Shown piece by piece: positions 17,012 to 25,757 of a stretch of 64,000 nt of DNA (the stretch's first letter is position 1; every line of letters starts with the position of its first letter). The translations under genes and the position numbers were made by a program. The notes under the pieces were generated by a model. That model saw only the letters and a program-made list of their open reading frames with translations. It made no database searches and was not told where the DNA came from. Source of the stretch: Pseudomonadaceae bacterium (GTDB lineage Bacteria > Pseudomonadota > Gammaproteobacteria > Pseudomonadales > Pseudomonadaceae); NCBI GenBank assembly GCA_900766265.1, contig CAAFUS010000008.1, positions 8,976 through 72,975 on the forward strand. Direction: 5' to 3'.

Positions 17012-17962
17012 TCAAACCGGCATTTTTCGCACATCTCTTCTGACGGCCTGAGGTGGCACGCCGAATCCGCGGACAAACACCTCGCGCATATGCCGTCGGT
17101 CGCGAAAACCCGTTTCGCGTGCAATGACGTCCAGACTATGGCGGCTTTGTTCGACCATCAGGCGCGCGGCCTCCAGTCGCAGGCTTTCGATCGCCTTGGC
17201 AGGCGACTGGCCTGTCTCGGCCGTAAACACGCGGGTGAACTGCCTCGGGCTGAGGTGCACATGCTCGGCCAGGTCCTCCACGGTTAGCGGGCGATTGAGG
17301 TTCTGCCGGGCAAAGTTCAGCGCCTGTTGAATGCGATCGGACTTCGGAGCCAGCGCCAGCATTTCCGAGTGCTGTGACTGACCGCCGGAACGGCGCTGGT
17401 ACATCACCAGCTTGCGCGCGACGGACCGCGCCGCCTCGGCACCGAGATCCTTTTCCACCATGCCAAGGGCCAGATCGAGCCCCGCGGTCATGCCCGCCGA
17501 CGTCCAGACCGAGCCATCGATGATGTAGATGCGGTCCTCTTCGACATGGACCGCTGGATGGCGGCTTTGCATCTCCCGAGCGTAGGCCCAGTGCGTGGTC
17601 GCCCGTTTGCCGTCCAGCAAGCCGGCCTGCGCAAGCACGAACCCTCCCGTGCATACGCCAGCCGTGCGGCGAGCCTGGGCGCCGGCCAGGCGGACGAAAG
17701 CCAGCACGTCCGGGTCGGGTGGGTTGTTGAGTGGATCATTGACGCCCACGACCATCCAGGTGTCGGCGTGGCCGGGCGCCTGAAAGGCGCGGGTTTCGAT
17801 GCAGATACCCAGAGACGAGCGAACCGGCTGGCCTGACGCCGAGAAGTTTTCGATCACATAAAACGGCTCGCCAGCCACCACATTCGCAAACTCGAACACC
17901 GTCTGGGTGGCGAGCGACATGATCTGGAAGCCGTCCGCCAAGAGATAACCGATGCGATGCAT
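17012..17962 (-). CDS. GlxA-type transcriptional regulator (DJ-1/PfpI plus AraC HTH)
   Basis: 316 residues. The N-terminal ~190 residues form a class I glutamine amidotransferase-like/DJ-1 domain with the AGVCTGGFVLAQAGLLDG nucleophile-elbow region near residue 103 and the TSAGMTAGLDLAL segment. The C-terminal ~100 residues carry paired AraC helix-turn-helix motifs (HLSPRQFTRVFTAETGQSPAKAIE and ETGFRDRRHMREVF). Regulators of this layout usually activate divergent metabolic operons. The divergent SDR-SDR-MFS-MBL cluster begins 103 bp away and is the probable target. The inducer is unknown. Confidence 0.93.
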   Translation of the reverse strand: MHRIGYLLADGFQIMSLATQTVFEFANVVAGEPFYVIENFSASGQPVRSSLGICIETRAFQAPGHADTWMVVGVNDPLNNPPDPDVLAFVRLAGAQARRTAGVCTGGFVLAQAGLLDGKRATTHWAYAREMQSRHPAVHVEEDRIYIIDGSVWTSAGMTAGLDLALGMVEKDLGAEAARSVARKLVMYQRRSGGQSQHSEMLALAPKSDRIQQALNFARQNLNRPLTVEDLAEHVHLSPRQFTRVFTAETGQSPAKAIESLRLEAARLMVEQSRHSLDVIARETGFRDRRHMREVFVRGFGVPPQAVRRDVRKMPV

Positions 17963-17972
17963 GGTGAATCCT

Positions 17973-18014
17973 CAATGTCCTAAAACACGAACATAAACGT
18001 CATTTGCGACATTG
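17973..18014. promoter_or_regulatory. inverted repeat CAATGTC-N28-GACATTG in GlxA/SDR intergenic region
   Basis: Two perfect 7-bp arms (17973-17979 and 18008-18014) flank 28 bp between the divergent GlxA-type regulator and the first SDR gene. Its location suits an operator controlling both promoters. Confidence 0.4.
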
Positions 18015-18065
18015 GCTAGCCCCGGCATGATGGCTCCACCTGAACGACAGACCCTGGAGCTCACC

Positions 18066-18863
18066 ATGAACCACCCAAACGCAGGAACAGCCCTCATCAC
18101 CGGCGCGTCGTCCGGCATCGGCGCGATCTACGCCGACCGTCTCGCCCGCCGCGGTTACGACCTGATTCTTGTTGCGCGCAACCGCGATCGCCTGAACGCC
18201 CTGGCCAACCGCATCACCAACGAAACCCGTCGGGTCGTGGAAGTGCTCGACGCCGATCTGGGTGATCGGCGCTCGCTGGCCAAGGTAGAAGCCAAGCTCA
18301 AGGAAGATGCCAGCATCACGCTGCTAGTTAACAACGCCGGCATCGGTACCCACACGCCTCTGTTGCAGAGCGATGTGGAGCAGATGAGCCGGATGATCGA
18401 CCTGAACGTCACCGCCCTGACGCGCCTGAGCTACGCGGCACTGCCGGGCATGGTTGCCCGCGGCCACGGCGGCATCATCAATATCTCGTCGATCGTCAGC
18501 ATGGCCCCGGAAATTCTCAATGGCGTCTACGGCGGCAGCAAGGCCTTTGTCACCGCGTTCAGCCAATCGCTCAATCACGAACTCGCCGGCCAGGGAATCC
18601 AGGTTCAAGCGGTGCTGCCCGGTGCCACCGCAACCGAGTTCTGGGAGATCGGCGGCTTGCCGCTCGAGCACCTGGATCCTGCAATCGTCATGACCGCCGA
18701 CCAGCTGGTCGATTCCGCGCTGAGCGACTACGACCGCGGCGAGCTGATCTCCATCCCGTCTCTGCATGATATCGAGCAATGGCGCACCTACGAGGCCAGT
18801 CGCCGCGCCATGTCCGCCCAGCTGTCTAGCAATACCCCTGCACCTCGTTATTCGACTCACTGA
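18066..18863 (+). CDS. short-chain dehydrogenase/reductase
   Basis: 265-residue SDR with the cofactor motif TGASSGIG (about 16-23), NNAGIG in the middle and the catalytic Ser-Tyr-Lys set (S in NISSIVSMAP, YGGSKAF). The basic residues after the second strand (ARNRDRL) suggest NADP preference. The start ATG at 18066 has GGAG about 8 nt upstream; the longer frame adds 18 atypical residues. It is the first gene of a probable operon under the divergent GlxA-type regulator. Substrate not predictable from sequence; likely an aldehyde, ketone or alcohol. Confidence 0.9.
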   Translation: MNHPNAGTALITGASSGIGAIYADRLARRGYDLILVARNRDRLNALANRITNETRRVVEVLDADLGDRRSLAKVEAKLKEDASITLLVNNAGIGTHTPLLQSDVEQMSRMIDLNVTALTRLSYAALPGMVARGHGGIINISSIVSMAPEILNGVYGGSKAFVTAFSQSLNHELAGQGIQVQAVLPGATATEFWEIGGLPLEHLDPAIVMTADQLVDSALSDYDRGELISIPSLHDIEQWRTYEASRRAMSAQLSSNTPAPRYSTH

Positions 18864-18906
18864 AAACCACTCACTGAAACCACTTGGAACAGAAGGAACC
18901 CTAGCC

Positions 18907-19671
18907 ATGAAACTGACTGAAAACACCATCTTCATCACTGGCGGCACCTCGGGCATCGGCCGCGGACTTGCCGAAGCCTTCCACCGGTTGGGCAACCAGG
19001 TCATCGTAGCCGGCCGCCGCAAGGCGCTGCTGGACGAGATCGCCGCTGCCAACCCGGGGATCGACACGGTTGAACTGGACATCAACGACCCGGCCCAGAT
19101 CAAAGCCGTGGCCGAGCAGGTGATCGCACGGCATCCGGGCCTGAACGTGGTGATCAACAACGCCGGCATCATGCCGTTCGATAACCCAGCATCCGGCGAG
19201 CTGGATGACGCCCAGGCGGTCGGGCTGCTGAACACCAACGTGCTCGGCCCGGTACGCGTCAGCGCGGCCTTCGTCGAGCACCTCAAGCGTCAGCCGCAAG
19301 CCTGGATCATCAACAACAGCTCGGTGCTGGCTTTCCTGCCCCTGGCCGCGACCGCGCTGTACTCGGCCACCAAGGCGGCCATTCATTCCTACACGCTGTC
19401 GCAGCGCTTCGCCCTGCGCGACACCAGCGTCGGGGTTCTGGAAATCGCACCGCCGTGGGTCGACACCGACCTGATCCACAAGAGCGGCGACCCGCGCGCC
19501 ATGCCGCTCGATGCTTTCCTGAGCGAGACACTGGCCAAGCTCGAGCACGCGACCACCGAGGTGCTGGTCGACGGCGTGGTGCCGCTGCGGGCCAATGTCG
19601 GGCCGAACGAGCACGCCCTTATCAACCAGTTCAATCAGTCGCTGGTGGACAACCCGATCCCTGTCGCCTGA
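18907..19671 (+). CDS. short-chain dehydrogenase/reductase (DltE-like)
   Basis: 254 residues of the SDR fold: TGGTSGIG at residues 11-18, NNAGIM, then the catalytic region NNSSVLAF...YSATKAA. It resembles the DltE-like subgroup and differs clearly from the preceding SDR, so it is not a tandem duplicate. The start ATG at 18907 follows GAAGGAACC by about 7 nt. It lies 43 bp after the first SDR in the same operon. The pair may act in sequence or on opposite directions of an alcohol/carbonyl conversion; this is speculation. Confidence 0.9.
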   Translation: MKLTENTIFITGGTSGIGRGLAEAFHRLGNQVIVAGRRKALLDEIAAANPGIDTVELDINDPAQIKAVAEQVIARHPGLNVVINNAGIMPFDNPASGELDDAQAVGLLNTNVLGPVRVSAAFVEHLKRQPQAWIINNSSVLAFLPLAATALYSATKAAIHSYTLSQRFALRDTSVGVLEIAPPWVDTDLIHKSGDPRAMPLDAFLSETLAKLEHATTEVLVDGVVPLRANVGPNEHALINQFNQSLVDNPIPVA

Positions 19672-19731
19672 AAAACTGCCGGCCGGCCCTGACTTGGGTC
19701 GGCCGCTTCTGCTCATCACAGGAGCACGACC

Positions 19732-20919
19732 ATGAGCAACTCCATCCCGGCCCAGCCCCTGTTTGCATTGCGGCTGCTGAGCCTCGCCTATTTCATCCAG
19801 GCCGTCGGCGCCCTGTCGGTGGTCGGCAGCCTCGAAGCGATATCCCGTGAATGGGCGCTGAGCGCGTCGCAAAGCGCCTACCTGATTACCGTTTTCGGCG
19901 TGACCTTCGCGCTCGCAGCGCCGTTGCTGCAGGTCGCGCTGGGCCACCTGCCGCGCCGGCGGCAGGTGTTGCTCGGGCTTGGGCTGTTCAGCACAGCGTC
20001 CATGCTCTTTGCGTTCGCACCCAGCTACGAAGTCTTGTTGGCCTCACGCGTGTTGATGGGGATCGGCGCCGGCTTCATCGGCCCGGTGCTCGGTGCGCTC
20101 GGGTCGAACCTTGTCGAGCGGGATCAGCAGGGCAGCGCCATCGCCGTCGTACTGCTCGGGCTGAGCGTCGCGGGACTGGCGGGCATGCCGATCACCGCCT
20201 GGCTTGCTCATGTATGGGGCGCACGTAATCTCTTCATGGGCATCGGCCTAGCGGGCATGGTGACGGCCTTGCTGATTCTCTGGCGGGTGCCAAACAAAGT
20301 CGCCGGCGAGCGCGTGGCCTTTCGCAGCATGGTGGGATTGCTGACCGACCCGGGCTCGCTGAGCGCCTTGCTCGTGGTCTTCTTCGTCACCACCGGGGTG
20401 TTCTCGACCTACGCCTTTCTCACGCCAATCATCCGCAACGATTACCACGGTAATCCCGCTGACGTCTCACTGGCATTGACCGTACTGGGCGTGGCCGGCG
20501 TGCTTGGCAACCTGTTCGTAACCCGGGCGGCTCGTTACCTGAGCGCTGTGATCATGCTGGTGGCCGGGGTCGGCCTGCTGATGGCTGACGTTCTATTCAT
20601 GTGGATGGCGCCATCGCAGCTCGGCTGGCTGCTGGTAGCACTTGTGCTCTGGGCCTTTGCCACGGACATCGTCTGGCCGACGCAACAACGGCGGATGGTC
20701 GAGCTGCGGCCCGAGCAGCGCGGCATTGCGCTTGCCCTGACCGCGTCATTTCTCTTTTGCGGCATCGGGCTCGGTTCGGCGATCGCCGGTTGGGTCTACC
20801 CGGCGTACGGCTATGCGGGCCTGCTGGCCTCGTCACTGCTGTCTCTCAGCCTTGCATTGGGCTGCCTCGTGTTCTCGGAACGTTGGGTCCTGCCTGCCTC
20901 CGCAGATGCCATGGCGTGA
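19732..20919 (+). CDS. MFS transporter (DHA1-like efflux permease)
   Basis: 395 residues with twelve predicted membrane helices. The stretch GLGLFSTASMLFAFAPSYEVLLASRVLMGIGAGFIGPV matches the helix 3-5 region with motif C-like glycines typical of drug/proton antiporters (AraJ/YdhP-like). The gene starts 60 bp after the second SDR with AGGAG 9 nt upstream of its ATG. Its place in the operon suggests export of the SDR substrate or product, or drug efflux. Inner-membrane protein. Confidence 0.9.
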   Translation: MSNSIPAQPLFALRLLSLAYFIQAVGALSVVGSLEAISREWALSASQSAYLITVFGVTFALAAPLLQVALGHLPRRRQVLLGLGLFSTASMLFAFAPSYEVLLASRVLMGIGAGFIGPVLGALGSNLVERDQQGSAIAVVLLGLSVAGLAGMPITAWLAHVWGARNLFMGIGLAGMVTALLILWRVPNKVAGERVAFRSMVGLLTDPGSLSALLVVFFVTTGVFSTYAFLTPIIRNDYHGNPADVSLALTVLGVAGVLGNLFVTRAARYLSAVIMLVAGVGLLMADVLFMWMAPSQLGWLLVALVLWAFATDIVWPTQQRRMVELRPEQRGIALALTASFLFCGIGLGSAIAGWVYPAYGYAGLLASSLLSLSLALGCLVFSERWVLPASADAMA

Positions 20920-20970
20920 CCGAATTTCACAAACACCACTATTTCGTTATCCCAACCAGGAGAATTCCTC

Positions 20971-21822
20971 ATGAAGCAAGCAATGGCAATCTTCGCCCTG
21001 GTGGCGTCCCTTCTCGGAGGCTGGAAAGGTGCCTACGCCTCCGATGATGTCGATGTTCGTCTGTACCGACTGGACTGCGGAACCATGCATCTGGGTGATC
21101 TGACGCTGATGTCGGATTCCGGCGCCTACAAGGGCCGTTCCTATGATATCGTCGTGTCCTGCTATCTGATCAAGCATGGCGACGACTGGCTGCTCTGGGA
21201 TACCGGCCTTTCCAAGGACTTCCTGGGCGGCGTAACGAGCGGGAGTTTGAAAATGGAACTCACCAAGACGCTGGTCGAGCAGCTTGAGGCGCTCGGTCTT
21301 TCTCCCGGCGACATCGACATCGTCGCCCTGTCCCACGCCCACTTCGATCATGCTGGGCAGACCGGTGACTTCCCTGACGCCACGTTGGTTTTGCAGCGCA
21401 GCGAGTATGAAGTGTTGCTTCAGGAGAAGGTGGCCAAGGCGCATTTCATCGAGCCCGGGCTGCTGCAGAGCCATGTATCCGATCCCAAGCTGAGCAAGGT
21501 CAAGTTGGTCGAAGGCAATCACGACCTCTTTGGGGATGGTCGGGTGAAGATGATCGCATTGCCGGGGCATACCCCAGGCCACATGGCACTGGAGCTGACC
21601 CTGCGTAACGCAGGAACGGTGCTGCTATCTGGCGACCAGTGGCATTTCACCGAGAACAGACTGAGAAATCAGGTCCCGACATTCAACTTCAGCCACGACC
21701 AGACACTGGAATCATCGGAGAAGCTCGAACAGTTGGCCAGCCGTAAAGGCGTGACGTTCATCATTCAACACGAGCCTGCTGACAACGCACGGTTGCCCGC
21801 TCTTCCTGGCTATCTTGACTGA
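20971..21822 (+). CDS. exported metallo-beta-lactamase-fold hydrolase, AHL-lactonase-like
   Basis: 283 residues with an N-terminal signal peptide (about 1-23, cleavage near AYASDD). The dizinc signature H122-A-H124-F-D126-H127 is intact, followed by H200 in GHTPGH and an Asp in LLSGDQWH. Architecture and length resemble the N-acyl-homoserine lactonase group (AttM/AiiA-like), which opens lactone rings, but most members of that group lack a signal peptide. It follows the MFS gene by 51 bp with AGGAGA 9 nt upstream. The reaction is probably hydrolysis of a lactone or ester in the periplasm; quorum quenching is possible but unproven. Confidence 0.85.
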   Translation: MKQAMAIFALVASLLGGWKGAYASDDVDVRLYRLDCGTMHLGDLTLMSDSGAYKGRSYDIVVSCYLIKHGDDWLLWDTGLSKDFLGGVTSGSLKMELTKTLVEQLEALGLSPGDIDIVALSHAHFDHAGQTGDFPDATLVLQRSEYEVLLQEKVAKAHFIEPGLLQSHVSDPKLSKVKLVEGNHDLFGDGRVKMIALPGHTPGHMALELTLRNAGTVLLSGDQWHFTENRLRNQVPTFNFSHDQTLESSEKLEQLASRKGVTFIIQHEPADNARLPALPGYLD

Positions 21823-22033
21823 GTGGTCCGCTGGCGCGGGTGGGTTGAAATGGCGTGTATCGCAACGGCTGCGCAGCAGTAACGGCACAGTTGTTAGCGG
21901 GCCCAGCTCACTCGTCTGGCCGGATAAAAGAACCTCCGATCTTCCAAGTCCCCATCTGCACCTGGCCGGCACCATCGTGTGGTTGCCGGTCAGGCTTGTC
22001 CCCCGAAATAACAACCCTTAGGAGTACTGATTC

Positions 22034-22324
22034 ATGGACACCCCGATCATTGTGGTCGCCACGATTACGCTACAGCCCGGCAGCCGTGAAGTGGCCGAAG
22101 CGGCGCTTCGCAAAGCCGTCGCACGAAGCCGCAAGGAACCTGGCTGCGACCAGTACCAGCTGCATGAAGACAGCGAGCGGCCGGACAGGTTGGTCATGAT
22201 CGAGCGTTGGCGAGACGAGGCGGCGCTACAAGACCATCTTGAAGGGCCGGTCTTCCGAGAGCTGGCCGAAACGCTTGAAAGGCATATCACGCTCGACGTG
22301 ATGAAGCTGTCGCTGCTGGCTTGA
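22034..22324 (+). CDS. antibiotic biosynthesis monooxygenase (ABM/YgiN-like quinol monooxygenase)
   Basis: 96-residue dimeric alpha-beta barrel protein of the ABM family: VVATITLQPGSREVAEAALRK, EPGCDQYQLHED and the ERWRDEAALQDHL segment are diagnostic. Relatives such as YgiN oxidise quinols without a cofactor. It has a TTAGGAG site about 8 nt upstream. The gap of 211 bp from the MBL-fold gene is larger than the other gaps in this cluster, so it may have its own promoter. It is convergent with the LysR gene. Confidence 0.88.
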   Translation: MDTPIIVVATITLQPGSREVAEAALRKAVARSRKEPGCDQYQLHEDSERPDRLVMIERWRDEAALQDHLEGPVFRELAETLERHITLDVMKLSLLA

Positions 22325-22397
22325 AGCCGTGGCGTCTCGGCCGCCAGAACCGTGGGATGCGCTACGGGTTCTGGCAGCCGCTATTTGGCCTTGCCGT

Positions 22398-23324
22398 TCA
22401 AGCGATCAAACCCGGATCAGACGCGAGAGGCGGCAGCTCCTGTTTCAGCGGATCGAGACGACTGCGCAACAGTGCATGCAATTGCTGAACGGCCGGCGAA
22501 TATTGCTTGCGATGCGGGCACACCAGGTTAAGCGGCGTGGGCTCGCCTTGATACTGAGCCAGCACTATCTCCAGCCGTCCCGCCTCTAAGTCGTCGCGTA
22601 CGTCCAGCCAGGATTTGTAGACCAGTCCTTCCCCCGCAACCGCCAAGCGTCGCACGATGTCGGCGTCGTTGCTGAACAGCGGGCCAGTGACCTGTACCGT
22701 CTGATCACCTAACCGCCAGCGGTCATGCGCGCGTCCGTTGAGCGAATACAGCAGGCAATGGTGCTGAGCAAGATCGGTGGGCGTTTGGGGCCTGCCGTTA
22801 CGCTCCAAGTAATCCGGGGCGCCTACCAAGACACGGCGATTCCAGGGAGCCAGCGCCAAGGCTACCCAACTCGCATCGTCAAACACACCGTAGCGCAGGG
22901 CAACGTCCACCGGGTCTCGAAATACGTCGGCCACTTGATCCGATATCAGCAGGCGAAGGCTGAGTGCCGGATGCTGCCGGCGGAACTCGGAAAGCCACGG
23001 CAGCAGCAGGTTACGACCGAGATCCGACGGCGCGGAGACCTGCAGCAAGCCATGCAGTTGGGTGCTTTCCCGACGCACCCGGTCCTGGCCTTCGCGCAAG
23101 GTATCCAGCGCCTCGCGCGCAAACGGCAGGTACTGCTCACCTTCGGCAGTCAACCGCAGGCTGCGCGTGGAGCGAGCGAACAGACGGACATCCAGGTCGC
23201 GTTCGAGGCGCTTGATCGCCGCGGCCACCTGGCCCGGTAGCAGGCCGACTTCGCGGGCGACGTTGGAGAAACTGCCCAGCGCGGCTGTGCGCACGAAAAG
23301 CTGAAGGTCTTCAAACCGAACCAT
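22398..23324 (-). CDS. LysR-family transcriptional regulator
   Basis: 308 residues. The winged helix-turn-helix (about 1-60: FEDLQLFVRTAALGSFSNVAREVGLLPGQVAAAIKRLE) is followed by a LysR substrate-binding domain of the common CrgA/DsdC-like class. The ATG at 23324 is chosen over a GTG two codons upstream because AGGTG lies 5 nt before it. It is divergent from the MDR oxidoreductase gene. A dyad overlapping its own translation start (23325-23343) recurs upstream of the nitroreductase at 15796, suggesting control of both loci and autoregulation. Confidence 0.93.
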   Translation of the reverse strand: MVRFEDLQLFVRTAALGSFSNVAREVGLLPGQVAAAIKRLERDLDVRLFARSTRSLRLTAEGEQYLPFAREALDTLREGQDRVRRESTQLHGLLQVSAPSDLGRNLLLPWLSEFRRQHPALSLRLLISDQVADVFRDPVDVALRYGVFDDASWVALALAPWNRRVLVGAPDYLERNGRPQTPTDLAQHHCLLYSLNGRAHDRWRLGDQTVQVTGPLFSNDADIVRRLAVAGEGLVYKSWLDVRDDLEAGRLEIVLAQYQGEPTPLNLVCPHRKQYSPAVQQLHALLRSRLDPLKQELPPLASDPGLIA

Positions 23325-23343
23325 TTTCACACCTGCGATGAAA
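23325..23343. promoter_or_regulatory. dyad TTTCA-N9-TGAAA at LysR/MDR divergent region
   Basis: An inverted repeat directly upstream of the LysR start codon and 103 bp before the divergent oxidoreductase ATG. Over 23 positions it shares 17 with the dyad upstream of the nitroreductase at 15796. Probable LysR operator. Confidence 0.5.
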
Positions 23344-23436
23344 GTGCTGGCGGATTTTGAGCCTTTTTCCAGAGGTATGGGAAGACGAAGATGTCCCTAC
23401 GTTTCGCTTGTACCTGACCTTCAAGGATTGCCCCAC

Positions 23437-24447
23437 ATGAAAGCTATCGTCTTCACCGAATACGGCCTGTCAATCGACGACCCTCGTGCATTGTTCGACA
23501 GTGAGCTGCCAGAACCTACCCCAGGGCCGCATGACCTGCTGGTGCAGGTCAGGGCCATCGCGGTGAACCCGGTCGATACCAAGGTCCGTTCCGGCAAGGG
23601 TGCTACTGAGCAGCCCAAGGTGCTCGGCTGGGACGCGGTCGGTGTAGTGCGTGCCGTAGGCGCCGACGTGACGCTGTTCCAACCCGGCGATGAAGTCTTC
23701 TATGCCGGCGCCATCGACCGTCCAGGCAGCTACAGCGAGCTGCACCTGGTCGACGAACGTATTGTCGGGCGCAAGCCGCGCAGCCTGGACGATGCCAGTG
23801 CCGCCGCTTTGCCATTGACGTCGATCACTGCCTGGGAACTGCTGTTCGACCGCCTGAGCATCGACGAGCAGGGTGGAGCAGGACAGAGCCTGCTGATTCT
23901 GGGCGCCGGCGGCGGCGTGGGTTCGATCCTGACGCAACTGGCCCGCCAGTTGACCGGCCTGCAGGTGATCGGCACCGCTTCGCGCCCGGAAACCCGGGAA
24001 TGGGTCGGCGCCCTGGGTGCACATCATGTGATCGACCACAGCCGGCCGCTGGCCGAACAGCTAAAGCACATCGGCATCGAGGCGGTGGATTATGTGATCA
24101 GCCTCACCCACACCGACAGCTACCTTCCTCAACTGATCGAGGTGTTGCGGCCCCAGGGCCATCTGGCACTGATCGACGATCCGGCCGTGCTCGATGTGGT
24201 GCCGCTCAAGTGCAAGTCGCTGGCGCTGCACTGGGAGCTGATGTTCACCCGCTCGCTGTACGGGACGGACGACATGATCAAGCAGCATCAGTTGCTCAAC
24301 CGTGTGGCGGAGCTGATCGACGCCGGTGTGCTTAAGACGACTGTAGGCGAGCATTTCGGCCGCATCGAGGCGGCCAACCTGCGGCGTGCCCATGCACTGA
24401 TCGAAAGCGGCAAAGCCATGGGCAAGATCGTCCTGGAAGGCTTCTGA
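23437..24447 (+). CDS. zinc-independent MDR alcohol dehydrogenase/quinone oxidoreductase-like protein
   Basis: 336 residues of the medium-chain dehydrogenase superfamily. The N-terminal GroES-like domain carries VRAIAVNPVDTKVRSG, and the Rossmann domain has LILGAGGGVGSILTQLARQ near residues 150-168, the NADPH site. The catalytic-zinc ligands are not evident, which suits the ZADH/quinone oxidoreductase (QOR, AdhC-like) group that reduces quinones or enones. The start ATG at 23437 has AAGGA about 9 nt upstream; 33 upstream in-frame codons look non-coding. It is the first gene of a four-gene run with MRJP, OpuAC-like and nitroreductase genes. Confidence 0.9.
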   Translation: MKAIVFTEYGLSIDDPRALFDSELPEPTPGPHDLLVQVRAIAVNPVDTKVRSGKGATEQPKVLGWDAVGVVRAVGADVTLFQPGDEVFYAGAIDRPGSYSELHLVDERIVGRKPRSLDDASAAALPLTSITAWELLFDRLSIDEQGGAGQSLLILGAGGGVGSILTQLARQLTGLQVIGTASRPETREWVGALGAHHVIDHSRPLAEQLKHIGIEAVDYVISLTHTDSYLPQLIEVLRPQGHLALIDDPAVLDVVPLKCKSLALHWELMFTRSLYGTDDMIKQHQLLNRVAELIDAGVLKTTVGEHFGRIEAANLRRAHALIESGKAMGKIVLEGF

Positions 24448-24491
24448 CTTATCCATGGACCAGCGCCCGCCGCGCGGGCAGGAGACTCATC

Positions 24492-25673
24492 ATGCACATC
24501 GAAAAAGGGTTTCGCCACACACTGTTGGCCTTGGCGCTCGCCAGTCCAGTCACCTTCGCCACGCAACTCCAGCCGCTGCCGGCGAGCGCTGCGTCGGCTC
24601 GGCTGATTGGGGTGATTGACCAGGTATTTGCATTCCATGACGCCATGCCCACCGGCGTAACCGTCAGCGAGACCGGGCGTATGTTCGTTAACTTCCCGCG
24701 CTGGGGCGACGCCGTGCCTTTCACGGTGGGTGAAATTCGAGACGGGAGGGTCCAGCCGTACCCCAATGCAGCCATCAACACCGAAGATCCGGACGACCCG
24801 GCCAAGGGATTCATCAGCGTGCAAAGCGTGGTCGCCGACGGCAAGGGACGTGTCTGGGTGCTGGACACCGCCGCGCCGGAATTCTCCACGCCGCGTCCCG
24901 GCGGCGCAAAGCTGGTCGCCATCGACCTGGCCAGCAACCGGGTGGTCAAGACCCTGGTCTTTCCACCTGTGGTGATCCTTCCGAGCACCTATGTCAACGA
25001 CATGCGCTTCGACTTCCGGGTGGGCAAGCAAGGCACGGTTTATGTAACCGATTCGTCCGTATCGGGCCCCGGCGGCATCATCGTCATGGACATCGCCAGT
25101 GGTAAAGCCAGCCGACGCCTGAGCGGCGCGGTGCAGACCTCTGTCGACCCGGACTTCGTCCCGGTCGTGGAGGGCAGACCGGCGCTACTGACCAAAGGCG
25201 CCGATGGCAAGCCGAAGGCGCTGGGGGTGGCTTCCGACGGCATCGCTTTATCGTCGGATGGAAACGACCTGTATTTCTCTCCGCTATCCAGTCGCCATCT
25301 GTACGCCGTGTCTACTGCACTGTTGCGCGACCCAGCTGTGAGCGAGGCACAGCTGCAGTCTGCCGTGCGTGATCTGGGCGAGAAGGGCGCCTCCGATGGC
25401 CTAGAGGCTGATGCCGAGGGCGCCGTTTACGCCACTGACTACGAACACAACGGGATTCGCAAGCGCCTGCCCGACGGCACTTGGCAAACCATCGTCCATG
25501 ACCCGCGGGTGCTCTGGCCGGACACCCTTTCCATCGGCCCGGACGGCTACCTGTACTTCACCGTCAACCAGCTGCATCGCTCGCCAGGCTTCAACGATGG
25601 TCAAGACCTGCGTAGCAAACCCTACAGCCTGTTGCGGGTGAAGATCGATGCAGCGCCGGCACCTACGCACTGA
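24492..25673 (+). CDS. exported major royal jelly/yellow-family protein (L-dopachrome tautomerase-related)
   Basis: 393 residues with a signal peptide (about 1-24) and a six-bladed propeller of the MRJP/yellow family: FAFHDAMPTGVTVSETGRMFVNFPRWGD, VWVLDTAAPEF, FRVGKQGTVYVTDSS, GIALSSDGNDLYFSPLSSRHLY. The fold is related to gluconolactonase/SMP-30. Bacterial members have no well-established reaction; the dopachrome label comes from insect yellow proteins. It starts 44 bp after the oxidoreductase gene with GGAG upstream. Likely a periplasmic enzyme or binding protein for aromatic, quinone-like or lactone compounds (inference). Confidence 0.88.
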   Translation: MHIEKGFRHTLLALALASPVTFATQLQPLPASAASARLIGVIDQVFAFHDAMPTGVTVSETGRMFVNFPRWGDAVPFTVGEIRDGRVQPYPNAAINTEDPDDPAKGFISVQSVVADGKGRVWVLDTAAPEFSTPRPGGAKLVAIDLASNRVVKTLVFPPVVILPSTYVNDMRFDFRVGKQGTVYVTDSSVSGPGGIIVMDIASGKASRRLSGAVQTSVDPDFVPVVEGRPALLTKGADGKPKALGVASDGIALSSDGNDLYFSPLSSRHLYAVSTALLRDPAVSEAQLQSAVRDLGEKGASDGLEADAEGAVYATDYEHNGIRKRLPDGTWQTIVHDPRVLWPDTLSIGPDGYLYFTVNQLHRSPGFNDGQDLRSKPYSLLRVKIDAAPAPTH

Positions 25674-25757
25674 GACGGCCCCGGCCGACTTAGCTGCTGT
25701 CGGCACCATTGACTTTGGACTGTGCCCGAGACGTACGTCTGCGGGCGAGGTGAAACC

